Source of the DNA: Pseudomonadota bacterium
GTDB lineage: Bacteria; Pseudomonadota; Gammaproteobacteria; Steroidobacterales; Steroidobacteraceae
Length of the DNA: 64,000 nucleotides
Direction of reading: 5' to 3'
NCBI GenBank assembly: GCA_037200975.1
Contig: JBBCGI010000001.1
Coordinates: 1-64,000, forward strand
The notes under the pieces are model-generated. The model had not been told where the DNA came from. It searched no databases and saw nothing but the letters and a program-made list of their open reading frames with translations. Below, one piece after another: positions 19,255 to 26,643 of this stretch. Made by a program: the position numbers and the translations under genes. How positions within the stretch are numbered: position 1 is the first letter of the stretch; every line of letters starts with the position of its first letter.

Positions 19255-20211
19255 TTATTCACTTCCAAAACTGCGCTGGACGGTACGTACCTTGCTGCCG
19301 GACTCGCGGAATAGAACACTGTACAAAACGAACTCCGCAGTGCCAATACGAATGTTGGTGCGCAGCCGGAACCACTGCGACGTTTCCTCGACCCGGTCTT
19401 CGGCCTTGGTTTTGAGGTTCGGGTCGCCGATCGCGACGGAAAAAACGGTCTTGGTCGGGAAACATCCGGCGCTGCGTTGCCCTTTGCTCGAAAGGTCTGC
19501 GTCGGCGAACTCCGTCGACCCATCGTTGCGCGCGGCATCGAGCACCAGGCCGAGACCGGTGCAGACGTTGACCTTCGCGTCGTTCGGCAGCGCCGCGACG
19601 TAGGGTGCGATCTTCGCGTAGTTCTCGGGGCCGAAACCCGGAAAGGCGAGCAGCTCGGAGGTGTGCGTGATGAAGGTGTTCGGCGGACGATAAGGCGGCG
19701 TCTGCGACAGATATAGAGAGTCTTCGCCGCCCTGGCCATAGGGCGCGATGTCGGTGTCTATCCAGTCGACCAGGAAATCCGCGTAGCGCAGATCGATGTT
19801 GAGAGTGCGCAGCAGGTGCTGGAACACGGCGACTTGATCCGGGTTGGCGACGAAGCTCGCCGTGGCGGCGTCCCACATCACGACGGAATTGAGATTGAAG
19901 CGCGCGGACAGGTCTTCCACGGTCGCCGCGATCCACACCCCGGTGCCTTCTATCTCGGTCGGCGGAAATGGCTGCGCCCATTCCTGATCGGGCGTGGTGC
20001 GCGCCGCGTTGCCGCTGCTTTCGAGCGCGATGTCGGCCAGCGCCTCGGCGGCCATGCCCGCCTGCAGCGCCTGTTCGAGCGTGAACGACGCGGCCGCGCG
20101 GCGCGCGGCCATCGCCTTGTTGTAAGTGATGGCGGCGGCCAGGGTGGTCGCGATGGCGAAGATCGTGATCGCCACGAGTAATGCGACGCCGCGCTGACGA
20201 ACGTGTTTCAC
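19255..20211 (-). CDS. gspK: Type II secretion minor pseudopilin GspK
   Basis: 318 residues from the GTG at 20211, which overlaps the gspJ TGA. The prepilin leader is MKHVRQRG followed by VALLVAITIFAIATTLAAAI. Position +5 of the mature protein is Val rather than Glu, the known hallmark of GspK. The long globular domain contains DLSARFNLNS, DFLVDWIDTD and TSELLAFPGF, matching GspK, the tip pseudopilin that caps GspI and GspJ. More upstream in-frame sequence exists but overlaps gspJ and lacks a leader peptide. Confidence 0.93.
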   Translation of the reverse strand: MKHVRQRGVALLVAITIFAIATTLAAAITYNKAMAARRAAASFTLEQALQAGMAAEALADIALESSGNAARTTPDQEWAQPFPPTEIEGTGVWIAATVEDLSARFNLNSVVMWDAATASFVANPDQVAVFQHLLRTLNIDLRYADFLVDWIDTDIAPYGQGGEDSLYLSQTPPYRPPNTFITHTSELLAFPGFGPENYAKIAPYVAALPNDAKVNVCTGLGLVLDAARNDGSTEFADADLSSKGQRSAGCFPTKTVFSVAIGDPNLKTKAEDRVEETSQWFRLRTNIRIGTAEFVLYSVLFRESGSKVRTVQRSFGSE

Positions 20212-20840
20212 GTGGGCACTTCGAACACACGTTGCACGCGGCCCCAATCCTCGAGCACCAGTGTGAGCTCGATCGCGAGCGGCCGCGCGAGCAACATCTC
20301 GTCGATGCTGGCGGGGCTGACCGGGCCACTCGACGTGATCACCGGCCATTCGGTGCGCCAGGTGCGCGACGCCGGGTCGAGGAAGCGCACTTCGACCGTC
20401 TTGAGTCGCGTCAGGATGATGCGTTGGCGCGGCTCCGCGGCCAGCGCCGCATCGAGCGCCAGCCAGTGTTCGCGCACCAGCGATCCGTCGATGAAGCGGT
20501 AACGCACGCGTTGCTCGGCGGGGCGCTGCACGCCGGCCGGATTGCTCCACCCCGTGCGCGTGAACACCAGCAGCGTGTTATCGCGGTTGTCGGCGCTGAT
20601 GGCCGGCAGCAGCTGGCCCGTGCCCTGCGTGTCGCGCGCGGCGCGCGCCGCGACCTGCGCGAAATCCTGCGCGATGACGCGCATGCCGCGCTGGATCTCG
20701 GTGACGCGCGCCTGCGAGACCTTGAGGGATTCGTTGTAAACCAGACCCTGGTTGAGCGCGCGATATCCGATGGCGAACATCACCGCGGCGATGAAGATCG
20801 CGATCATGACCTCGACCAGCGTGAAACCGGCGCGACGCAT
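20208..20840 (-). CDS. gspJ: Type II secretion minor pseudopilin GspJ
   Basis: 210 residues. The very short leader MRRAG is followed by the prepilin cleavage motif FTLVEVMIAIFIAAVMFAIG with Glu at +5. YRALNQGL shortly after is a GspJ signature. The ATG at 20840 overlaps the gspI TGA by one base; a GTG one codon earlier is possible. GspJ forms the pseudopilus tip with GspI and GspK. Confidence 0.93.
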   Translation of the reverse strand: MRRAGFTLVEVMIAIFIAAVMFAIGYRALNQGLVYNESLKVSQARVTEIQRGMRVIAQDFAQVAARAARDTQGTGQLLPAISADNRDNTLLVFTRTGWSNPAGVQRPAEQRVRYRFIDGSLVREHWLALDAALAAEPRQRIILTRLKTVEVRFLDPASRTWRTEWPVITSSGPVSPASIDEMLLARPLAIELTLVLEDWGRVQRVFEVPT

Positions 20841-21469
20841 CACTGGTCCGTCTGCGGCGGATTGTCGGGGTTGGCAGGACTGCCCGGTTTGCCGGGAGTG
20901 CCCGGGGGGTTCGGTGTGTTGCCCGGAGCGCCGGGACCCCGGTTGTTAGGCGCGCCGGTGATGTTGCCGCGATACGGCGTCGCGATCGGTTGCAGCCGAT
21001 CCGAGCGCGCCGCGCTGACCACGCCCGTCACGGTCGTCGACCAGGAGAGCTTGTCGAGTTCGCCACCGCTCGGCGAACTGTCGGGCTCCTTCTGCGCGGT
21101 CTGCTTCTGGACGTCGCGTGAATCGTCGACGGCTTCGCCCGTGGGCCGCGTGCGTACGTCGACCCGGAACATGCCTTTCACCGGCAGCTCGACGACCTCC
21201 TGCTCCCACTGCCAGCGCATGCCGCCCATCACGGCACTGCCGGAGCGTTTGCCGCGGTCGGGCATCTGCTGCGCAATGCGGATTTCCGTGAGCCGGTTGA
21301 GCGCCACCCATTCGGCCAGCGTCTTGTCGTGCAGGTAACTGATGTTGCTCGCGGCGGAAGTCAGCGTGCCGAGCAGGGCGCCGACGGCCATCGCGACGAT
21401 GGCGAGCGCGATCAGCACCTCGATCAGGGTGAAGCCGCGAGGCAAGCCGCGGCTGCGCCTGATTTTCAT
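20840..21469 (-). CDS. gspI: Type II secretion minor pseudopilin GspI with a Pro/Gly-rich C-terminal extension
   Basis: 209 residues, against about 125 for most GspI proteins. The leader MKIRRSRGLPRG precedes FTLIEVLIALAIVAMAVGAL (cleavage after Gly12, Glu at +5). ALNRLTEIRI and the WQWEQEV segment match GspI. The surplus comprises a charged insertion near residues 110-140 (DDSRDVQKQTAQKEPD) and a collagen-like tail from about residue 172, with GPGAPGN, PGTPGKPGSP and DNPPQTDQ. GspI nucleates the tip complex with GspJ and GspK. Start and stop overlap gspH and gspJ respectively. Confidence 0.92.
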   Translation of the reverse strand: MKIRRSRGLPRGFTLIEVLIALAIVAMAVGALLGTLTSAASNISYLHDKTLAEWVALNRLTEIRIAQQMPDRGKRSGSAVMGGMRWQWEQEVVELPVKGMFRVDVRTRPTGEAVDDSRDVQKQTAQKEPDSSPSGGELDKLSWSTTVTGVVSAARSDRLQPIATPYRGNITGAPNNRGPGAPGNTPNPPGTPGKPGSPANPDNPPQTDQ

Positions 21470-22077
21470 GGCGCACGCGCCGCGCGGACCGGCGGGTATT
21501 TGGTGAGTTCGGTCTCGCCCGGCAACAACAGCCGGATGTTGGTCTGTTCGTCGGAATAGAGGCGGGCGTGTTCGCCACCGCCTTCGCGTTGCAGGTTTAC
21601 TTCGAAAGACGACAGATCGCCATTGGCGAAGATGAGGATGGTCGGCACGAAATCCTCGACGTCCTTCTTCTTCACGTCGAGCACGATCTTGCGGCCCTCG
21701 ACGACCACCGTCGGCTCGATGCCTTCCGGGAACTGGCGCGTGCGCAGCGAATCGTCTTCCTCGACCGGCCGCCATTGATTGGCGAGCACGTCGAACACGA
21801 CGAACGAATATTCGCGGTCGCTGATGCGGAAGCCGTAGTCGCGCGTCTGCAGTTCCGCCTGTTCGCGCGTGTAATCGAACAGCGCCTCGAGCTTCTGCGC
21901 CTCGCGCTCGAGCTGTTCGTCGTGGCGGCCGCCGGTGAAGGTGACGATGAATACGGCCGTGATGACGCCGATGATGACGACCACCACCATGATTTCTATG
22001 AGCGTGAAGCCGCGCGCACGCGCGGCCGTTGCGCGCGCCCTGTTACTGATCGAGGTTCCAGTTGCCAATGTCGGCAT
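21466..22077 (-). CDS. gspH: Type II secretion minor pseudopilin GspH
   Basis: 203 residues if it starts at the ATG at 22077, which lies inside the last codons of gspG (35-base overlap). The leader then is 23 residues long, ending ARARG, followed by FTLIEIMVVVVIIGVITAVF with Glu at +5. The globular part has LEALFDYTREQAELQTRDYG and ends with a basic segment. No in-frame ATG occurs between 22077 and the leader, so either this start or a TTG nine bases downstream of it is used. Long internal overlap suggests coupling to gspG translation. Confidence 0.88.
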   Translation of the reverse strand: MPTLATGTSISNRARATAARARGFTLIEIMVVVVIIGVITAVFIVTFTGGRHDEQLEREAQKLEALFDYTREQAELQTRDYGFRISDREYSFVVFDVLANQWRPVEEDDSLRTRQFPEGIEPTVVVEGRKIVLDVKKKDVEDFVPTILIFANGDLSSFEVNLQREGGGEHARLYSDEQTNIRLLLPGETELTKYPPVRAARAP

Positions 22078-22486
22078 TTTCGCCTTCGCCGCCTTCCTGG
22101 CCGTCGGCGCCGAACGAATACAGGTCGAAATCCTGTCCGCGCGTTCCCGGGAAGACGTACTGGTACGGGTTGCCCCAGGGATCGTTGCTGACGCGTTTAA
22201 GATAGCCACCTTCGCGCCAGTTGCGCACCGTCGGATCGTTCGGCCGTTGCACGAGCGCGGTCAAACCGAGGTCGGTGCTCGGATACTTGTAGTTGTCGAG
22301 CTTGTACATCGTCAGGCCACCTTCGATGGCCTGGATGTCGCTCCTGGCCTTGGTGATCTGCGCCTTGGAGAGGTTGCTGAAAATATTGGGCAGAATCACC
22401 GCCGCGAGCAGGCCGATGATGACCACGACGACCATGATCTCGATGAGCGTGAAGCCGCGCGCGGCACGATGAATTCGCGAATGCAT
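22043..22486 (-). CDS. gspG: Type II secretion major pseudopilin GspG
   Basis: 147 residues. Leader MHSRIHRAARG, then FTLIEIMVVVVIIGLLAAVI, cleaved after Gly11 with Glu at +5. The rest is classic GspG: KARSDIQAIEGGLTMYKLDN, YPSTDLGL and the calcium-loop region FDLYSFGADGQEGG. GspG builds the pseudopilus shaft. It is the first gene of the gsp run in this window; only 44 bases separate it from the divergent rhombosortase gene, so its promoter lies there or within that gene. Confidence 0.97.
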   Translation of the reverse strand: MHSRIHRAARGFTLIEIMVVVVIIGLLAAVILPNIFSNLSKAQITKARSDIQAIEGGLTMYKLDNYKYPSTDLGLTALVQRPNDPTVRNWREGGYLKRVSNDPWGNPYQYVFPGTRGQDFDLYSFGADGQEGGEGENADIGNWNLDQ

Positions 22487-22530
22487 GAAGACCCCGAGGG
22501 GAGGGAAAAATCGGTGGCGAATGATAGCAA

Positions 22531-23145
22531 ATGAACGCTGAACCTCCCGATAAAGGGTTAACCGCGGTACTCAAGTCGCTCAATTGCGACCGCGGCTACG
22601 GCGTGGCTCTGCTCGCGGTCTGCCTGCTGCTGGCGCTGCCGGAGCTCGGCGGCGACGCCGTGCGTAATGCCGGCAGTTTCGACCGCGCCGCGATCCGCGG
22701 CGGCGAGTGGTGGCGGCTGCTGACCGCGCACTTCGTACACCTCGACGCCGGACACGCGCTGCTCAACGGACTGGGCGTGGTGCTCATGTGGGCGCTGTTC
22801 GCGCGCGATTACTCGCCGCTGCGCTGGCTGGCTATCTATTTGTTTGCCGCGCTCACGATCAGCGCCGGGCTGTGGTTCCTGAATCCCGAACTCGAATGGT
22901 ATGTCGGTGCCTCGGGCGCGCTGCATGGCGTAATGACTGCCGGCACGCTGGCACATCTCAGACGCCGCGATCTCGATGGCTGGATTCTCGCGATCTTCAT
23001 CGTCGCGAAACTTTCCTACGAGCAGATCGCCGGCTCGATGCCCTTCTCGGGCGCCGCCCACACGATCGTCGATGCACACCTCTATGGCGCCGTAGGCGGA
23101 CTCGTACTCGCCGTTTTCCTCAAATCGCGGCGCGAGCCACTGTGA
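22531..23145 (+). CDS. rrtA: Rhombosortase (rhomboid-family GlyGly-CTERM serine protease)
   Basis: 204-residue polytopic membrane protease with about six transmembrane segments. Catalytic pattern: Ser128 in YVGASGALHG and His183 in VDAHLYGAVGG; HxxxN of rhomboids is His75/Asn79 (LDAGHALLNGLG), preceded by GEWWRLLTAHFVHL. Rhombosortases cleave the C-terminal GlyGly-CTERM sorting tail of proteins exported by type II secretion. It is divergent from gspG, and a subtilase with exactly this tail type is encoded at 36857-38908. It sits just upstream of fabD, in the place where plsX and fabH are often found in other gammaproteobacteria. Confidence 0.87.
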   Translation: MNAEPPDKGLTAVLKSLNCDRGYGVALLAVCLLLALPELGGDAVRNAGSFDRAAIRGGEWWRLLTAHFVHLDAGHALLNGLGVVLMWALFARDYSPLRWLAIYLFAALTISAGLWFLNPELEWYVGASGALHGVMTAGTLAHLRRRDLDGWILAIFIVAKLSYEQIAGSMPFSGAAHTIVDAHLYGAVGGLVLAVFLKSRREPL

Positions 23146-23180
23146 GGACTGACGAAGGCGAGCCGCTATACTTCGCGCCC

Positions 23181-24134
23181 ATGCCAGCAAACAACTCGAT
23201 CGCATTCGTATTTCCGGGCCAGGGTTCGCAGTCGGTGGGGATGCTCACCAAACTTGCGGACGTGTCACCCACCGTACGCGCCACTTTCGACGAGGCGTCG
23301 ACGGTGCTCGGCTACGACCTGTGGCAACTGTGCGCGAATGGCCCCGCCGAAGCGCTGAACGCCACTGAACGCACGCAGCCGGCGATGCTGGTCGCGGGTA
23401 TCGCGACCTGGCGCGTGTGGCAGGAGCGGGGCGGACCATTGCCCGGAACCGTCACGGGGCACAGCCTCGGCGAATTCACCGCGCTGGTCGCGGCGCAGGC
23501 GATCGATTTCGCCAGCTGCGTCGACCTCGTCCGCTTTCGCGGTCAGGCCATGCAGGAGGCGGTGCCGGCCGGCACCGGCGCGATGGCGGCGTTGTTAGGT
23601 CTCGAAGATGCCGACGTCGAAGCGGCCTGCCGCGACGCGGCCGCCGGCGGCGGCGTAGTCGAAGCGGTCAACTTCAATTCACCCGGGCAGGTCGTGATCG
23701 CGGGCGAGAAGGCCGCCGTGTTGCGCGCCATCGAAGCCGCCAAGGCGCGCGGCGCCAAACGCGCGCTCGAACTGCCAGTCAGCGTTCCGTCGCACAGCAG
23801 TCTGATGAAACCCGCTGGTATCAAGCTCGGCGAACGGCTCGCCGCCCTCGACATTCGTGCACCGCGGATCCGTTACGTGAGCGCCGTCGATGCGCAGGAA
23901 CACAGCGCTCCAGACGACATCCGCGCATTGCTGGGCCGCCAGCTGTCGAGCCCCGTGCGCTGGACATCCACAGTGACGGCGCTGACCGCCAGCGGCGCCA
24001 CCCGCATCGTCGAATGCGGGCCGGGCGCAGTGCTGGCGGGCCTCGTCAAACGCATCACGCGCGGCGGCGACACGCAGACCTTCGCGCTCGAATCTCCCGA
24101 CAACTTCGATGCCGCGCTGGCGGCTTTCGCCTGA
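23181..24134 (+). CDS. fabD: Malonyl-CoA:ACP transacylase
   Basis: 317 residues, usual length. It loads malonate from CoA onto acyl carrier protein for fatty acid elongation. FVFPGQGSQSVGM opens the protein; the active-site serine is Ser95 in VTGHSLGEF, the substrate arginine is Arg120 in RFRGQAMQ, and the catalytic histidine is His205 in VPSHSSLM. It starts at ATG 23181, 35 bases after the rhombosortase stop, and is followed by fabG, acpP and fabF. Confidence 0.97.
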   Translation: MPANNSIAFVFPGQGSQSVGMLTKLADVSPTVRATFDEASTVLGYDLWQLCANGPAEALNATERTQPAMLVAGIATWRVWQERGGPLPGTVTGHSLGEFTALVAAQAIDFASCVDLVRFRGQAMQEAVPAGTGAMAALLGLEDADVEAACRDAAAGGGVVEAVNFNSPGQVVIAGEKAAVLRAIEAAKARGAKRALELPVSVPSHSSLMKPAGIKLGERLAALDIRAPRIRYVSAVDAQEHSAPDDIRALLGRQLSSPVRWTSTVTALTASGATRIVECGPGAVLAGLVKRITRGGDTQTFALESPDNFDAALAAFA

Positions 24135-24143
24135 GAAGGACAC

Positions 24144-24875
24144 ATGCTGCAAAATGACATCGCGCTCGTGACGGGCGCTTCCCGTGGAATCGGTCAGGCC
24201 ATCGCCCGCGCCTTGAGCCAGGCCGGTGCCAAGGTCATCGGGACGGCGACCTCGGAGGCGGGCGCTGCGGGTATTTCATCGTGGCTTGGAAGCAACGGCC
24301 GCGGCGCGGTGCTCGACGTCGGCAGCGCAGCCTCCATCGACGGCCTGTTAGGCGACCTGGATGCGCGCGGCGAGATGCCGACCATCCTGATCAACAACGC
24401 CGCGATCACGCGCGACACGCTGCTGTTGCGCATGAAGCCGGATGATTGGGATGCGGTCATCGCGACCAATCTCACCAGCGTGTTCCGGCTCTCGAAGGGC
24501 GTACTCAAGCGCATGATGAAGGAGCGCCGCGGGCGCATCGTGTCGCTGACCTCCATCGTCGGTCTTACCGGCAACGCAGGGCAGGCCAACTATGCGGCTG
24601 CGAAGGCCGGCATCCTGGGTTTCACCAAGTCGCTGGCCAAGGAAATTGCCTCGCGCGGCATCACGGTGAACGCGCTGGCGCCGGGATTCATCGATACCGA
24701 CATGACACGCGCCCTGAATGACGAACAACGCACCGCGTTGACGGCCCAGGTGCCGATGGCGCGGCTGGGAACGGTCGACGACATCGCGCAGGCAGTGCTT
24801 TTCCTGTGTTCGCCGGGGGCCGGATACATCACCGGCGAGACGCTGCACGTCAACGGCGGCATGTACATGTCGTGA
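24144..24875 (+). CDS. fabG: 3-oxoacyl-ACP reductase
   Basis: 243-residue short-chain dehydrogenase. NADPH-binding TGASRGIGQAIA is at residues 10-21 and NNAAITRD follows. The catalytic Ser137, Tyr150 and Lys154 lie in SIVGLTGNAGQANYAAAKAG. It ends with GETLHVNGGMYMS, as in FabG. It reduces 3-oxoacyl-ACP to 3-hydroxyacyl-ACP. AGAAGGA lies just upstream of the ATG. The gap to fabD is 9 bases. Confidence 0.97.
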   Translation: MLQNDIALVTGASRGIGQAIARALSQAGAKVIGTATSEAGAAGISSWLGSNGRGAVLDVGSAASIDGLLGDLDARGEMPTILINNAAITRDTLLLRMKPDDWDAVIATNLTSVFRLSKGVLKRMMKERRGRIVSLTSIVGLTGNAGQANYAAAKAGILGFTKSLAKEIASRGITVNALAPGFIDTDMTRALNDEQRTALTAQVPMARLGTVDDIAQAVLFLCSPGAGYITGETLHVNGGMYMS

Positions 24876-25061
24876 GATCGGGGCGTCCGGAGCCTATTCG
24901 TTGGGAGTTTGCAACAGGCAAACCATCGAAAAACAAACAAAAACAAGCACTCACGATTTGACGGCGTGGCGGCGGCGCAATCGTTGCCCTAGAATACGCG
25001 CCCGCTGCGGTTCCCCGGGGATACGCAGCAGAAAAAACATCCTATTGAGGGCGAATCAGAA
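24876..25061 (+). promoter_or_regulatory. Intergenic region before acpP; candidate promoter
   Basis: 186 bases, with an A-rich tract (AAAAACAAACAAAAACAAG, about 24929-24947). TAGAAT at 24990-24995 resembles a -10 box, but no good -35 lies 16-18 bases upstream; TTGACG at 24958-24963 is 26 bases away. acpP usually has its own strong promoter, which fits this larger gap. GAGG shortly before the acpP ATG is its ribosome-binding site. Confidence 0.35.
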
Positions 25062-25301
25062 ATGAGCACGGTTGAACAGCAGGTGAAGGCGATCGTCGCC
25101 GAACAGTTGGGCGTCAAGGCAGAGCAGGTAGTGAATGACGCTTCGTTCGTCGATGACCTCGGCGCCGATTCGCTCGACACGGTCGAATTGGTGATGGCGC
25201 TCGAAGAAGAGTTCGAGATCGAGATTCCGGACGAAGACGCCGAGAAGATCACCACCGTGAGCCAGGCAATCAGCTACATCTCTGATCGCCGCAAGTCCTG
25301 A
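25062..25301 (+). CDS. acpP: Acyl carrier protein
   Basis: 79-residue acidic four-helix protein. Ser37 in [15 protein letters not shown] carries the phosphopantetheine arm. [16 protein letters not shown] is helix III region typical of AcpP. It carries growing acyl chains through FabD, FabG and FabF, encoded beside it. Confidence 0.99.
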   Translation: MSTVEQQVKAIVAEQLGVKAEQVVNDASFVDDLGADSLDTVELVMALEEEFEIEIPDEDAEKITTVSQAISYISDRRKS

Positions 25302-25382
25302 GACCTTTCCCGCGGACCCTTGCGCCGGCCATGACCCGCGCAACCACCGCATTCCATTCGCCCTCACTTCTTAGAGGATAGT

Positions 25383-26630
25383 GTGTCCACGCGACGTGTC
25401 GTCGTTACCGGGCTCGGTATCGTTTCGCCAGTAGGGAGTGATGTCGCAACTGCGTGGGCCGCCATCCTGGCCGGCCGCAGTGGCATCAAGCCGATCACCC
25501 GCATCGATGCAACTCCGTTCGCCACGCGTTTCGCCGGCGAAGTGGAAGGCTTCGACGTCGCGGCCTACATCTCGCCCAAGGAAGCCCGGCGCATGGATCC
25601 GTTCATGCACTACGGCATGGGCGCGGGTATCCAGGCGGTGGCGGATTCGGGTCTGGACTTCAAGGCGGAGAATGGCGACCGCTGCGGCGCCATCATGGGT
25701 TCGGGCATCGGTGGCCTCGCCGGCATCGAAGACGAAGCCATCACCTGGGAACGCACCCACAACCCGAAGAAGACCTCGCCGTTCTACATTCCGAGCACCA
25801 TCGGCAACATGGTCGCCGGACACCTGTCGATCCGCTTCGGGTTGCGCGGACCGAACCTGGGCGTCGTCAGTGCGTGCACCACGTCGACCCATTCGATCGG
25901 TTTCGGCATGCGCTGCATCCAGTACGGTGATGCGGACATCATCATCGCCGGCGGCTCCGAGTGCGCGACGACTCCCACGGCACTGGCGGGCTTCAGCCAG
26001 GCGCGGGCGCTGTCGGAACGCAACGACGACCCGCAGGGCGCGAGCCGCCCGTGGGACAAGGATCGCGATGGCTTCGTGATGGGTGACGGCGGTGGCGCCG
26101 TGATCCTCGAAGAGCTCGAACACGCGAAGGCGCGTGGCGCGCGCATCTACGCCGAGATCATCGGCTTCGGCATGAGCAGCGATGCGTATCACATCACCGC
26201 GCCGCCTGAAGACGGCGCCGGTGCGCGGCTGGCGATGCAAAACGCGTTGCGTGACGCGAAGATGAATCCCAGCGACATCCATTATCTGAACGCGCATGCG
26301 ACCTCCACGCCGCTCGGCGACAAGGCCGAAACCGTGGCGATCAAGACCGCGTTCGGCGATTACGCCTACCAGCTGCCGGTGAGTTCGACGAAATCGATGA
26401 CCGGGCACCTGCTGGGCGCGGCCGGCGTAGTCGAGGCGATCTTCTCGATCCTCGCCATCCGTGACAGGGTGGCGCCGCCCACGACCAACTACCACACGCC
26501 CGATCCGGACTGCGATCTCGACTACGTGCCGAACACGGCGCGTCCGCTCGAAATCGAGGCGGCGCTGTCGAACTCCTTTGGATTCGGCGGCACCAACGGC
26601 TCGTTGATCTTCCGCCGCTTCAAGGGCTGA
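25383..26630 (+). CDS. fabF: 3-oxoacyl-ACP synthase II
   Basis: 415 residues, standard length. Condensing enzyme that elongates acyl-ACP with malonyl-ACP. [12 protein letters not shown] opens the chain. The catalytic triad is Cys165 ([10 protein letters not shown]), His305 (LNAHATSTP) and His342 ([11 protein letters not shown]); [13 protein letters not shown] closes it. Start is GTG at 25383 with AGAGGA at 25373-25378 as ribosome-binding site. It follows acpP by 81 bases and precedes pabB by 13. Confidence 0.98.
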   Translation: MSTRRVVVTGLGIVSPVGSDVATAWAAILAGRSGIKPITRIDATPFATRFAGEVEGFDVAAYISPKEARRMDPFMHYGMGAGIQAVADSGLDFKAENGDRCGAIMGSGIGGLAGIEDEAITWERTHNPKKTSPFYIPSTIGNMVAGHLSIRFGLRGPNLGVVSACTTSTHSIGFGMRCIQYGDADIIIAGGSECATTPTALAGFSQARALSERNDDPQGASRPWDKDRDGFVMGDGGGAVILEELEHAKARGARIYAEIIGFGMSSDAYHITAPPEDGAGARLAMQNALRDAKMNPSDIHYLNAHATSTPLGDKAETVAIKTAFGDYAYQLPVSSTKSMTGHLLGAAGVVEAIFSILAIRDRVAPPTTNYHTPDPDCDLDYVPNTARPLEIEAALSNSFGFGGTNGSLIFRRFKG

Positions 26631-26643
26631 AGCGCGGCTTCGC

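Noticed and set aside
22707-23180. Upstream extension of fabD through the rhombosortase gene
   Set aside because: Arg-rich out-of-frame reading of rrtA; FabD starts MPANNSIAFVFPGQG at 23181.
24958-24995. TTGACG and TAGAAT as an acpP promoter
   Set aside because: The 26-base spacing is too long for a sigma70 promoter; kept only as a weak -10 candidate.
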